Shown: piece by piece, positions 26,635 through 34,778 of the stretch
Position numbering within the stretch: the first letter of the stretch is position 1
How the letters are laid out: each line of letters opens with the position of its first letter
From: Burkholderiaceae bacterium
Lineage (GTDB): Bacteria; Pseudomonadota; Gammaproteobacteria; Burkholderiales; Burkholderiaceae_A
Assembly (NCBI GenBank): GCA_018402635.1
Contig: JAGYIP010000003.1
Coordinates: forward strand, 104,540 to 168,539
Direction of reading: 5' to 3'
Length of the DNA: 64,000 bases
The notes under the pieces: model-generated
The model's input: the letters and a program-made list of their open reading frames with translations, nothing else
Told to the model about the DNA's origin: nothing
The model's database searches: none
Made by a program: the position numbers and the translations under genes

Positions 26635-27196
26635 CCACGGCACCGGTTATCCAGTTCATCAAGTACGACGAGCATGGAAGCAAGGTCCTGGTGCTGACCG
26701 AACGCACCGAACACCTCGATGCGATCAAAGCCGCCCTCTGCGCCTCGGCCAGCAGCTGATCCCAGTCATCAGGAGGATGCCCGGCCTCCAGCATCTTTCG
26801 GAAAACTCGGTAGGCGTCATCGCTGCTTTCGTATGTGCGTTTCGTGTCTTCGTCATTCACCCACGCATAGACGATCACCTTGCTTGAGGCGTGATAGCGA
26901 AAAAATAGTCGGTACTGCTGGAGGAACTTGGCTCGTAACCAATGTTTGTGATTTTCACCGAGCGTGCCGCCCTGGCGATATTCCGGTCGCATTGGATCTT
27001 GCGGAACAACATCAAACGCTAGCTTTGTAATGGCGGCCAGTCGTTTGCTGGCATTCTTTTTTTTATACCCTGTTGGGTCCTTCCGCTTAAAGGTATCGAC
27101 CTGCTGCGCTAACGCTTCAATCTGCGCAAGAAACAGTGGATGGGCGAATACCGTCCAGCCATGAATGACCAAGGGCACAGGCTTTCCTGCGCTCAT
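26618..27196 (-). CDS. yhaV: YhaV-type ribonuclease toxin
   Basis: RelE-superfamily toxin; E. coli YhaV cleaves mRNA on the ribosome. Residues 10-150 match well: VIHGWTVFAHPLF, KRKDPTGYKKKNASKRLAAI, LRAKFLQQYRLFFRYHASS, VIVYAWVNDEDTKRTY, AYRVFRKMLEAGHPPDDWDQLL. The family normally ends there (about 154 aa); the extra 40 residues are encoded on the opposite strand of a helicase remnant and are probably acquired by read-through to the next stop. The start overlaps the prlF stop by 4 bp (ATGA). Confidence 0.88.
   Translation of the reverse strand: MSAGKPVPLVIHGWTVFAHPLFLAQIEALAQQVDTFKRKDPTGYKKKNASKRLAAITKLAFDVVPQDPMRPEYRQGGTLGENHKHWLRAKFLQQYRLFFRYHASSKVIVYAWVNDEDTKRTYESSDDAYRVFRKMLEAGHPPDDWDQLLAEAQRAALIASRCSVRSVSTRTLLPCSSYLMNWITGAVVSWAR
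26628..26759 (+). pseudogene. Remnant of a helicase C-terminal segment
   Basis: Open from the hipA 3' end, out of frame with it, to a stop at 26757-26759, reading PVIQFIKYDEHGSKVLVLTERTEHLDAIKAAL. The stretch KVLVLTERTEHLDAI resembles the start of the second RecA domain in superfamily 2 helicases found in defence and conflict loci. The rest of the gene is not seen. It is antisense to the non-conserved tail of yhaV. Confidence 0.45.
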
Positions 27197-27522
27197 TCAT
27201 CGTCTTCCGATAGCGCCGCATCAAGATCGACATCAACATCGCCAACCAGGGACTGCAGGTGCTGGACAAGGCCAGCATCTAAAGCTTGCAGTCGCCCGGG
27301 ATGACGAGTGATGTCGTCGGCCAGAAAGCCGAGAAACTGACTAAGAACTGGGTCATCACCATCGGATGCTTCGACGCGCGTCATTACTACCTCTCCGCTG
27401 GAGCGAATGGTGTAGTGAATTTTGTCGCGCTTGCCCAATTTAAGGGCTCGACGCACGGTTTGCGGCACCGTAGTCTGATAACGGTCGGTGAGTGTGGATT
27501 CGACTTCAAGGGTCTCAGCCAT
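27193..27522 (-). CDS. prlF: PrlF/SohA-type antitoxin, AbrB/MazE fold
   Basis: 109 residues from ATG 27522, preceded by a good AGGAGA Shine-Dalgarno. The swapped-hairpin DNA-binding domain is EVESTLTDRYQTTVPQTVRRALKLGKRDKIHYTIRSSGEVVM, followed by FLGFLADDITRHPGRLQALDA and an acidic tail. It neutralises YhaV and autoregulates in E. coli. The open frame extends upstream to 27795, but that part has no family match and no proper start, so it is excluded. The region just upstream (27560-27590) has GCAATCGCATTG and AATGCATTGGCATT repeats that could be operators. Confidence 0.87.
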   Translation of the reverse strand: MAETLEVESTLTDRYQTTVPQTVRRALKLGKRDKIHYTIRSSGEVVMTRVEASDGDDPVLSQFLGFLADDITRHPGRLQALDAGLVQHLQSLVGDVDVDLDAALSEDDE

Positions 27523-27625
27523 GGCAGTCTCCTGCGGATTTGAGTTGAAGTCTCGAAAGTAATGCAATCGCATTGTCATGTCAATGCATTGGCATTGATG
27601 TTGATGAACGTCAGAGCAGAGCCCA

Positions 27626-27820
27626 CTGAGCATTGACCTGTATGTTGAGGTGCTGGCTGGCTTTGAGGACGAACTCAAGGCATCGATGGACAAGGATGCC
27701 GATGATGCACTGCTGTGCATACTGGCCGATGAAGGTAATGTCGCAATGATGGTCATCGACTGGGACGGCAGCATCTGCCCATATTCACCACCCACATCAG
27801 CCAGAAAAACCTGGGGGTAG
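27626..27820 (+). other. Possible small open frame or gene fragment
   Basis: An open frame without an evident start, reading SIDLYVEVLAGFEDELKAS, then DADDALLCILADEGNVAMM and VIDWDGSI. The acidic, helix-like composition looks protein-derived, but I do not recognise the family. It could be the N-terminal piece of a mobile-element protein. It is divergent from prlF and precedes the zinc-ribbon gene. Confidence 0.3.
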
Positions 27821-27884
27821 CGGGTATCAAATGGTTGCCGGCATCATCCGACTAAAACAGCGTACTTTTTCGAGGAGTAGACCT

Positions 27885-28112
27885 ATGGGTGTCGAATCAC
27901 TGCCAAACTTCACTCCACCGGCCCGCAAGCGCTGGGAGACCATCCCTGCCGATTTGCGCCAGCGCTTGCTGTCGAATGTCTGGTGCGGGCATTGCCGTCA
28001 CGGAACAACGATCACCAATTTCAAGGGGACCATCAAGGGAGGCGAACTGGTGTTGGATGGCAAGTGTGCCGAATGCCAGGGTGGCGTGGCACGGGTGCTC
28101 GAGGGTTCGTAA
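27885..28112 (+). CDS. Small zinc-ribbon-like hypothetical protein
   Basis: 75 residues from ATG 27885 with an AGGAG Shine-Dalgarno about 9 bp upstream. Two cysteine pairs, WCGHC and KCAEC, lie about 29 residues apart and suggest a structural zinc site; the N-terminus RWETIPADLRQRLLSNVW is helical. Similar small proteins occur on integrative elements, but no function is known to me. It is the last gene of the island before conserved chromosomal genes resume. Confidence 0.6.
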   Translation: MGVESLPNFTPPARKRWETIPADLRQRLLSNVWCGHCRHGTTITNFKGTIKGGELVLDGKCAECQGGVARVLEGS

Positions 28113-28393
28113 CCCGGTCACAGCCTTGCCGTTAAAAAAATCCCGTAATTATCGGGCGGGCCCCACCGTCGCTGAATTCCCGCCACCCTAATACGCGGCA
28201 TCCGTCACGCTCAAAGTCTCCTTCCCCGCCGTAAAGAATTAGCGGGGGAAGAGCTTCCTTCCTAGCAAGTCGCTTTCCGAATTTTACGTACGTGAATTTC
28301 AAAACTCGCGGCTTCTTAGAAACCGGCGCCCTGTAACCATCGCAATTACAGCAAACGTGACATTACCGGCCAAATGCGCGAGCATTAGAGGTC
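28113..28393. other. Intergenic boundary of the island
   Basis: No gene seen. CCCGATAATTACGGG followed by a T-run on the minus strand (28132-28155) forms a short hairpin that could act as a minus-strand terminator, although no minus-strand gene reads into it. No convincing copy of the ssrA 3' end was found. Confidence 0.4.
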
Positions 28394-30055
28394 TTGACTA
28401 TCTCCGTTCTCATTAACAGCCTTGGGGGCCTTGCCCTTATTCTGCTTGGCATGGCCATGATGACCGATGGCCTGAAGACAGGCACGGGTCAGACCATCAA
28501 GCGTCTGCTGGAAAAATCCACAGCCACCCCGCTTCGTGGGATCGCAACAGGCTTTCTTACAACCGCCATCGCCCAATCCTCGAGTGCCATTACGGTTGCG
28601 CTCATAGGCTTTGTCAACGCAGGCCTCATGACGGTGCGCCAGGCCCTTGGGGTTGTTTATGGAAGCAACCTAGGCACAACCATAACCGCCTGGCTTGTTG
28701 CCATTCTTGGCTTCGGCCTGAAGATCGACCTACTAGCCCTTAGCCTTCTTGTGGTGGGCGTAGCCTTAAGGCTTGGCAGCCAACGACACAGCCAGCAAGC
28801 CATTGGCGAAGCCCTTGCGGGCTTTGGCCTCTTTTTCTTGGGCCTTGGCATTCTTCAAGAGTCGCTTACAGGCCTTGCCTCACTTACCGTTGAGTCAATC
28901 GAGCCCGTAAATCAGGTTCTGCATTCAAGCGCATGGGAGGTGGTGCTGCTGTACCTAAGCCTTGGGCTTACCCTGACCGTGCTCACGCAGTCATCCAGCG
29001 CTTCCATTGCGCTGGTTCTCTCGGCAGCCGCTGGGGGGCTTCTTAACTTCGAGGCCGCTGCTGCCGCTGTGATAGGCGCTAATTTGGGAAGCACCTCCAC
29101 CGCATTACTTGCTGCCATTAAGGCAACAAGTAATGCCCGTCGCCTTGCTCTGGGGCATATCGTCTTCAACATCATCACGGCCTGCGTTGCGCTTGCCGTT
29201 CTTCCCTGGCTGGTTCAACTGGTTTTACTTATTGCCGGTCGGCTTGAACTACAGGCCGGTATGGCAAGCTCGCTTGCGCTCTTTCACACCTTTTTTAACC
29301 TAATGGGTGTTTTAATCATGCTTCCCATCACAGGGCTTCTCGCGCGTTGGCTTGAAACACGTTTTCGCAAGGCCGACGAAGACCTTGCACGACCGCTCTT
29401 CATTGACAACACCCTTTTAAGTATTCCAACCCTTGCAGAAGAGGCTATTCAGAAAGAGCTCCACCGGTTTCGATCTTTAGTGGCAAACAATGCACAGCAG
29501 CTCATGCAAGGTAAACGTCTGGCTGCTGATCACCCCGAGGCCATCTCAGGCCTAAGCCAGGCCATTGAAGCGTTTTTTCAGTCCTTAACCATGCAGCGTA
29601 TGCCGATGGAAGATGCCAATAAGGTTGCGAAGCTGCTGCGCGCCTTTCGATACCTCCACGAATCCTTGCTTTGCCAGAACCAGCTCATGCGCGAGGGCGG
29701 CTTCCGATGGCCCGAGCTCAACGGCAAGCCTGCCTCAAGCATGGGTCATCTTCGTGAGGCAAGCCTTGCTGTGGCAAGCTTTTGTTCCGAGTCCGACGCT
29801 CTTAGTAACCGCCTAAGGGTTGACCAACGTCTTTTAACGCAGTTTCAAGACAGCTACGCCGAGGCGAAGAACCGTATTCTGCAACAGGCCGCCGCTGGCG
29901 AACTTAGCGTTGGCCAGACAGGCGATACCCTTGATACGCTGTCCACCATTCGCAGGCTTATTGAGCAGCTTCTAAAAGGCGACGAAGTGCTTAGCAGCTT
30001 CTCACCCAAGGCCCATCTGCCCGCACCCTCTGAAGAAACCAAGGAGAACCCATGA
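28394..30055 (+). CDS. Na/Pi cotransporter family protein
   Basis: 553 residues. The N-terminal half has two inverted Na_Pi_cotrans repeats, each with the QSSSA motif (AIAQSSSAITVALIGFV near 55 and VLTQSSSASIALVL near 195). The C-terminal third is a soluble helical PhoU-like domain. Related to NptA/YjbB, which in E. coli exports phosphate. TTG start at 28394. Its stop overlaps the next gene by 4 bp, tying it to two glutathione transferases; why these travel together is not clear. Confidence 0.88.
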   Translation: MTISVLINSLGGLALILLGMAMMTDGLKTGTGQTIKRLLEKSTATPLRGIATGFLTTAIAQSSSAITVALIGFVNAGLMTVRQALGVVYGSNLGTTITAWLVAILGFGLKIDLLALSLLVVGVALRLGSQRHSQQAIGEALAGFGLFFLGLGILQESLTGLASLTVESIEPVNQVLHSSAWEVVLLYLSLGLTLTVLTQSSSASIALVLSAAAGGLLNFEAAAAAVIGANLGSTSTALLAAIKATSNARRLALGHIVFNIITACVALAVLPWLVQLVLLIAGRLELQAGMASSLALFHTFFNLMGVLIMLPITGLLARWLETRFRKADEDLARPLFIDNTLLSIPTLAEEAIQKELHRFRSLVANNAQQLMQGKRLAADHPEAISGLSQAIEAFFQSLTMQRMPMEDANKVAKLLRAFRYLHESLLCQNQLMREGGFRWPELNGKPASSMGHLREASLAVASFCSESDALSNRLRVDQRLLTQFQDSYAEAKNRILQQAAAGELSVGQTGDTLDTLSTIRRLIEQLLKGDEVLSSFSPKAHLPAPSEETKENP

Positions 30056-30936
30056 CATCCAGTTCCAACCTAACCCCCTATGACCCGCCCCGTGTCTGGG
30101 TCTGGGACCAGGCGAGCGGCGGTCGCTTCGCCAACATCAATCGACCCATCGCAGGGCCCACTCACGACAAAGAGCTTCCACGCGGCCAGCATCCTTTGCA
30201 GCTCTACTCCTTGGCAACGCCCAATGGCGTCAAGGTCACGATCATGCTCGAGGAACTTTTAGCCCTTGGCCACAAGGGCGCCGAGTACGACGCCTGGCTT
30301 ATTCGCATCACCGAGGGCGACCAGTTCAGCTCGGGCTTTGTCTCGGTCAACCCCAACTCAAAAATTCCTGCCCTGCTCGACTGCTCGGGCCCCACCCCTG
30401 TGCGCGTTTTTGAATCGGGCTCCATTCTTCTCTACCTTGCCGAGAAGTTTGATGCCTTCCTTCCCGAAGACCCCGTGCAGCGCACCGAGTGCCTGTCTTG
30501 GCTTTTCTGGCAGATGGGAAGCGCGCCCTACTTGGGCGGTGGCTTTGGCCACTTCTATGCCTACGCCCCCTCCAAAATGGAATACCCCATCAACCGCTTT
30601 ACGATGGAAACAAAGCGCCTGCTTGATGTCCTTGACCAACAGCTCGCTGAGACCGCCTTCCTTGCCGGAGATGACTACACCATTGCAGACATCGCCTGCT
30701 GGCCCTGGTTTGCCAATATCTGCCTTTACAACCAATACGACGCCTCGGACTTTTTAGACGTGAAAAGCTACAGTCATGTGCAACGTTGGGCGCAAGCCAT
30801 CGCCGAGCGTCCTGCTGTTGTTCGTGGACGCAAAGTCAACCGAACCTCTGGCCCTCTTGAGGATCAGCTGCACGAGCGCCACGACACAAGCGACTTCGAC
30901 ACCAAAACACAAGACAAACTCACCCCCAAGGAGTAA
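30052..30936 (+). CDS. YghU-type (nu-class) glutathione transferase
   Basis: 294 residues, longer than ordinary GSTs, as in YghU/YfcG disulfide-bond reductases. The N-terminal extension is ANINRPIAGPTHDKELPRG, then a thioredoxin-like domain HPLQLYSLATPNGVKVTIMLEEL with the Thr-Pro-Asn active-site segment, NPNSKIPALLD and ESGSILLYLA. The C-terminal helical domain has NRFTMETKRLLDVLDQQL and DYTIADIACWPW. ATGA overlap with the upstream transporter gene. Confidence 0.9.
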   Translation: MTSSSNLTPYDPPRVWVWDQASGGRFANINRPIAGPTHDKELPRGQHPLQLYSLATPNGVKVTIMLEELLALGHKGAEYDAWLIRITEGDQFSSGFVSVNPNSKIPALLDCSGPTPVRVFESGSILLYLAEKFDAFLPEDPVQRTECLSWLFWQMGSAPYLGGGFGHFYAYAPSKMEYPINRFTMETKRLLDVLDQQLAETAFLAGDDYTIADIACWPWFANICLYNQYDASDFLDVKSYSHVQRWAQAIAERPAVVRGRKVNRTSGPLEDQLHERHDTSDFDTKTQDKLTPKE

Positions 30937-30943
30937 TAAAAAA

Positions 30944-31579
30944 ATGCTAACCCTTTACGATTTTGAACTGGCACCAAACCCCCGCCGCGCACGCATCTTC
31001 CTTGCTGAAAAAAACATCGACTACAAAAAGGTCGCCATCAACCTTCGCGAGCTCGAGCAGTTCAGCGATACGTTTAAGGCAGTCAACCCTCGATGCACTG
31101 TGCCTGCTTTGGTGAGCGAAGAGGGTTCTTGCTTTGCCGACAACGCCTCCATTGCCGCCTACCTTGAGGCCAGGTTTCCCGAGCCCCCCTTGTTGGGCCG
31201 CACGCCCGAAGACAAGGGCGATGTGGCTTATTGGCAGGCGCGTATCGAGTCTGATGGGCTTGGCGCTGTGGCCGAGGCCTTTCGTAACAGCAACCCGGCC
31301 ATGGCCAAGCGCGGGCTTCCGGGCACCCGGCCTGTCGAACAAATTCCTGCGCTTGCCGAGCGAGGCCTGCAGCGCACGGCAGCCTTTTTCGACGATCTGA
31401 ATGAGCATCTTGCAAACCGCGAGTTTATTGCTGCCAACCAGTTCAGCATTGCCGACATTACTGCGTTGGTCACCGTCGACTTTGCAAGGGTACTCAAGCT
31501 GCAGCCTACCGAGGAAAATCACCCGCACCTCTGTGCCTGGCGCGAGCGCATGAAGCAACGCCCTTCGGCAAAGGCTTAG
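30944..31579 (+). CDS. Glutathione S-transferase family protein
   Basis: 211 residues. Thioredoxin-like half: LTLYDFELAPNPRRARIFLAEK, NPRCTVPALV with the cis-proline, and DNASIAAYLEARFP, where the Asp-Asn-Ala-Ser replaces the usual ESxxI glutathione-binding motif. Helical half with NEHLANREFIAANQFSIADI. ATG 30944 follows an AGGAG sequence that overlaps the end of the upstream gene, so the two GSTs are co-transcribed. Substrate unknown. Confidence 0.88.
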   Translation: MLTLYDFELAPNPRRARIFLAEKNIDYKKVAINLRELEQFSDTFKAVNPRCTVPALVSEEGSCFADNASIAAYLEARFPEPPLLGRTPEDKGDVAYWQARIESDGLGAVAEAFRNSNPAMAKRGLPGTRPVEQIPALAERGLQRTAAFFDDLNEHLANREFIAANQFSIADITALVTVDFARVLKLQPTEENHPHLCAWRERMKQRPSAKA

Positions 31580-31603
31580 GCCTCTGCCCCGCCTCTTTTT
31601 TTA
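31572..31603 (+). terminator. Terminator after the GST gene
   Basis: Nested stem AGGC-tta-GGC / GCC-cc-GCCT followed by CTTTTTTT. It includes the stop codon of the GST gene. Confidence 0.6.
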
Positions 31604-31638
31604 TTAGCTATTTCTTTATCGCCAGTCTTTACAGTCTC

Positions 31639-32553
31639 TTAATTCCCTGCGCCTTCCATAAGGCGCACCATCGACCAGAGGGCTTGCGTAACGGGCACCG
31701 ACAGGCCATGAGCCTCTGCACGTCGGGCAACCGTGCCATTTAGAAAATCAATTTCAGTGCGCTTGCCTGCCGCAAGGTCTTGGGCGGTGGACGAGCGTTG
31801 GCCGGCCATGGTCTGGGCAATGGCCTGAACAGCGGCCCAGCCCTGCTCCATTGAAATGTCGTAGCCCTCGGCCTGCGCAACCGCCACCACCTCGCGTGTA
31901 AGTTGCTGCACCGTTGCCTGCACCATGGGCTCGGCAAACATCTCGCCATAGGTTTTTTGAGTCACGGCCGACACCGCGTTAAAGGCTGTGTTCACCACAA
32001 GTTTCAGCCAGAGGTCGCGCATCACCTGATTCGACACTGTGACCCCAATGCCCGCCTTCCGAAGCCGCTCGGCGGTGGTCTCAAGCCAGGGCGAGGACGG
32101 ACCCACCACCAGCTCGCCACGACCAAAATGTCGCACAAGACCCGGGGCCGCCAGAGACAAGGCCACGTAAACGGCCACAGGCACGACCCGGGCCTGTGGC
32201 AACAGCCGCTGCAAGGTCTCGGGGTTCTCAACCCCGTTCTGCATACTCAACACAACAGCATTCGCAGGAAGCAGGTCTTGCATAGCCTTCGCCATTGTTG
32301 CCGTCTGCGTTGACTTCACACAGAACAAAACAAGCTCCGCCTGGGCAACAGCCTGAATGGTTTCTGAGAGCTCAAAGCCGTGAATGCGCTCTTCGCGACC
32401 CCATGGCTTGGAGTCAATGCGCAGCCCGTTCTCGCCAATGGCCTTTAGGTGTTCAGCCCGGCCAATAAGGGTAACGGACTCGCCAGCCTTGGCAAGCAGC
32501 CCACCAAAAAAGCTGCCAACAGCCCCTGCCCCAACGACTACAATCTTAGCCAT
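31639..32553 (-). CDS. Ketopantoate reductase family protein (PanE/ApbA-like)
   Basis: 304 residues. Rossmann motif VVVGAGAVGSFFGGLLAKAG at residues 4-23, VLFCVKSTQT, LSMQNGVENPE, a catalytic-lysine region LWLKLVVNTAFNAVSAVTQ and the C-terminal GKRTEIDFLNGTVAR, all family hallmarks. PanE reduces 2-dehydropantoate to pantoate in coenzyme A synthesis. Several paralogues with other substrates exist in Burkholderiales, so the gene symbol is withheld. Preceded upstream by a 13-bp tandem repeat. Confidence 0.87.
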   Translation of the reverse strand: MAKIVVVGAGAVGSFFGGLLAKAGESVTLIGRAEHLKAIGENGLRIDSKPWGREERIHGFELSETIQAVAQAELVLFCVKSTQTATMAKAMQDLLPANAVVLSMQNGVENPETLQRLLPQARVVPVAVYVALSLAAPGLVRHFGRGELVVGPSSPWLETTAERLRKAGIGVTVSNQVMRDLWLKLVVNTAFNAVSAVTQKTYGEMFAEPMVQATVQQLTREVVAVAQAEGYDISMEQGWAAVQAIAQTMAGQRSSTAQDLAAGKRTEIDFLNGTVARRAEAHGLSVPVTQALWSMVRLMEGAGN

Positions 32554-32574
32554 TCGTTTTCATCTTCCTAAAGA

Positions 32575-32639
32575 ACTCGCCATTTCCACTCGCCATTTCC
32601 ACTCGCCATTTCCACCCGTCATTTCCACCCGTCATCTCT
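32575..32639. repeat. 13-bp tandem repeat upstream of panE-like gene
   Basis: Five 13-bp units: three perfect ACTCGCCATTTCC (32575-32613), then two variants ACCCGTCATTTCC and ACCCGTCATCTCT. It starts 21 bp upstream of the panE-like start codon and lies in the divergent intergenic region shared with trhO. Confidence 0.9.
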
Positions 32640-32729
32640 ACTTGCCACCGCAGCTCGTCACCTTTTGTCCACGAACGAACTTTCAGCCTTCGATCTCTTT
32701 TAATTAAGTAGCCTTTCTTGCATAAACCC

Positions 32730-33492
32730 ATGACCACCATTCTAAACATCGCCGCCTATCATTTCGTTGAGGTCTCATCACCACAGCAGGTTGCTGAAGC
32801 CCTTCATGCAAGAGGAACAGCGCTTGAATTGAAAGGGACGATTCTGGTTAGCCATGAAGGCCTGAACTGTTTTCTTGCTGGTAAAGAGGAACAGGTTCGC
32901 GCCATGCTTGAGGCCCTGCGGGCGCTTGAAGGGTTTAAGAACCTTGGTGTCAAAGAGTCGTGGTCCGATACCGTTCCCTTTAAGCGCTTTAAGGTGAAGG
33001 TGAAAAAGGAAATTATTCGCATGGACCATCCCACCATTCAACCCGCAAACACGCGGGCACCGGCCGTAAGCCCCGACACCCTCAAGCGCTGGCTCGACCA
33101 GGGCCATGACGATGCAGGCAGGCCAGTGGTCATGCTCGATGCCCGCAACGACTTCGAAGTTGACCAAGGAAGGTTCGCCAACGCCATTGACTGGCGTATT
33201 GCCAAGTTCACCGAGTTTCCCAACGCCGTGAAGGCGCATAGGGCGGAGCTTGAGGGCAAAACCGTGGTGAGCTACTGCACGGGAGGTATTCGCTGCGAGA
33301 AGGCCGCTATCTTTATGAACGAGCTTGGTCTTGCCAACGTTCTTCCAGCTTGATGGCGGCATTCTGAATTACTTTGAAAAAACCGATGGCTCGCACTGGC
33401 AGGGCAGCTGCTTTGTCTTTGATGAGCGGGTGGGTCTGCTGCCAAGCCTGGCGCCTGACACCGCGGTTGAGTGCCAGCCAACAGCCTCTTAA
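32730..33492 (+). CDS. trhO: tRNA uridine(34) hydroxylase TrhO (frameshift)
   Basis: Rhodanese-like enzyme (UPF0176/YceA) that hydroxylates U34 of certain tRNAs. The N-terminal acylphosphatase-like domain contains GTILVSHEGLNCFLAG; the rhodanese domain VVMLDARNDFEVDQGRF leads to the active-site loop VSYCTGGIRCEKA. The frame shifts near 33345 (one extra base in GTTCTTCC). The restored C-terminus reads QLDGGILNYFEKTDGSHWQG and SCFVFDERV, then stops at 33492, giving about 253 residues. The divergent panE-like gene lies 176 bp away across a tandem repeat. Confidence 0.9.
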
Positions 33493-33533
33493 GGACGGCT
33501 TGAAGCCTAGCAAGGGCCGAGCAAGTTATCCAT

Positions 33534-34778
33534 CTAAAAGTTTCGGGGATCAAGCACGGACTGCGCCTGGGCCTTCACCTCAAAACGAACCGGAAGCCGC
33601 GGGCCACCCGTTGCATTGAAGCCACCTTGTTTAAGTAACAGGCAGTCATGCGCGAGCTCTTGTAACGAGCCCTGGGCCGAGTAAATGGCAAGCGACTGCG
33701 AGGCCAATTGAACCGCGCCAAGCTGCGTTGCCGAAAGGCTGGAACACCCCCTGCTCCAGGCAACAGCCTTTGCAAGCAGAGGGCCAGCAAGGGGCATGTT
33801 CAGCGGCAACCCCACCACAAAGCGCACCCGAAGCCTTGAGGCATCGAGCCGAGTAACGCCCGAGCGCTGCCCACTCACCAGGCCCGTACCTGCATCAGAT
33901 GTCGGGCCCGACCCCGACCGCGGACGTGCATTGGAGAGGTCGTGCTTCACCCATGCGGGCGGAACAATAAGCTGATCGGCGCCAAGACCCCAGTCGTAAA
34001 AAGTCTCGGGCTTGGGCTCAAGAACCTGCCAGTCCACCCAGCCCTGAAGCCGTGCTGAGGCCAAGGCGGCCTGGCTTGTTGCCAACACCTGGCCTGCGGC
34101 CGCCAGTGAGCCAACTGAGGAGGTTTTCTTCAATAACAAGGGGCTTAAGCCCAGCGCCAAACCCTTGCTTAACGAGCCGCCTGCCGCGCCAAGTTCACGC
34201 ACCGACTGCCCCACTGCATAGTTCACCGTCAGGGCCTGCTGGGCCAAAAGCCCAAGCTGAACCACCAGAAGCCCCATAAGCAAGACAACCGGCATGGCCA
34301 ACAGGGCTTCAATTAAAGAGTAGCCCTTCGGTGCCTGGCGCGAGGATGCCGAAGGACCTTCTGCGAAAAGCCAGCCCTTCACGTTGGCCTGCTCCTGCGA
34401 CGACAGCGCCTGCCAGTCAATCTCAATGGCATGGCGGGCATGCGCGCAAAAGTAAACACCCCATGGGCGTGACCAATGCCATTGCACGGGCCGACCGGTA
34501 GCAGAGACGAAAATAACCAAAAGCCTGCGACGTATAAAAAAGGTATGAAGGCAGCGGCAGTGCGGAAAGCCTAAGGCCAACGGCTCTGTTGAATCAGAAG
34601 GCATCGGCTCTTGCGCATTCGCAAAAAGAAACCCATTTGCCTCTTGACCTGACCCGGCCTTGAAGACTCGTCTAAACCACTGCCGAATAAGCCTTGCATA
34701 AATACCAACTAACCGTTCACCAAAACCCGAGAGCAGCCTGCATGCAATCGGAAGGTTAAATGCTGACGCCGCGCTCAT
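33534..34778 (-). CDS. TadE-like pilus assembly protein with long N-terminal region
   Basis: 414 residues from ATG 34778, which overlaps the tadC stop (ATGA). The hydrophobic pilin-like segment GYSLIEALLAMPVVLLMGLLVVQLGLL lies only at about residue 148; TadE proteins normally start with it. After it comes a periplasmic domain of about 240 residues. The first 145 residues are Trp/Arg/His-rich with no recognised domain. An internal start closer to 34340 would give a standard TadE layout. Last gene of the Tad operon. Confidence 0.6.
   Translation of the reverse strand: MSAASAFNLPIACRLLSGFGERLVGIYARLIRQWFRRVFKAGSGQEANGFLFANAQEPMPSDSTEPLALGFPHCRCLHTFFIRRRLLVIFVSATGRPVQWHWSRPWGVYFCAHARHAIEIDWQALSSQEQANVKGWLFAEGPSASSRQAPKGYSLIEALLAMPVVLLMGLLVVQLGLLAQQALTVNYAVGQSVRELGAAGGSLSKGLALGLSPLLLKKTSSVGSLAAAGQVLATSQAALASARLQGWVDWQVLEPKPETFYDWGLGADQLIVPPAWVKHDLSNARPRSGSGPTSDAGTGLVSGQRSGVTRLDASRLRVRFVVGLPLNMPLAGPLLAKAVAWSRGCSSLSATQLGAVQLASQSLAIYSAQGSLQELAHDCLLLKQGGFNATGGPRLPVRFEVKAQAQSVLDPRNF

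Noticed and set aside
27523..27795. N-terminal extension of the prlF frame
   Set aside because: Ser-rich, no family match, no start signal; ATG 27522 has a clear Shine-Dalgarno and fits PrlF length.
28140..28200. Possible att repeat of the ssrA 3' end (shared ATTCCCGCC)
   Set aside because: Only nine bases are shared and the flanks differ; this is too short to call an integration repeat.
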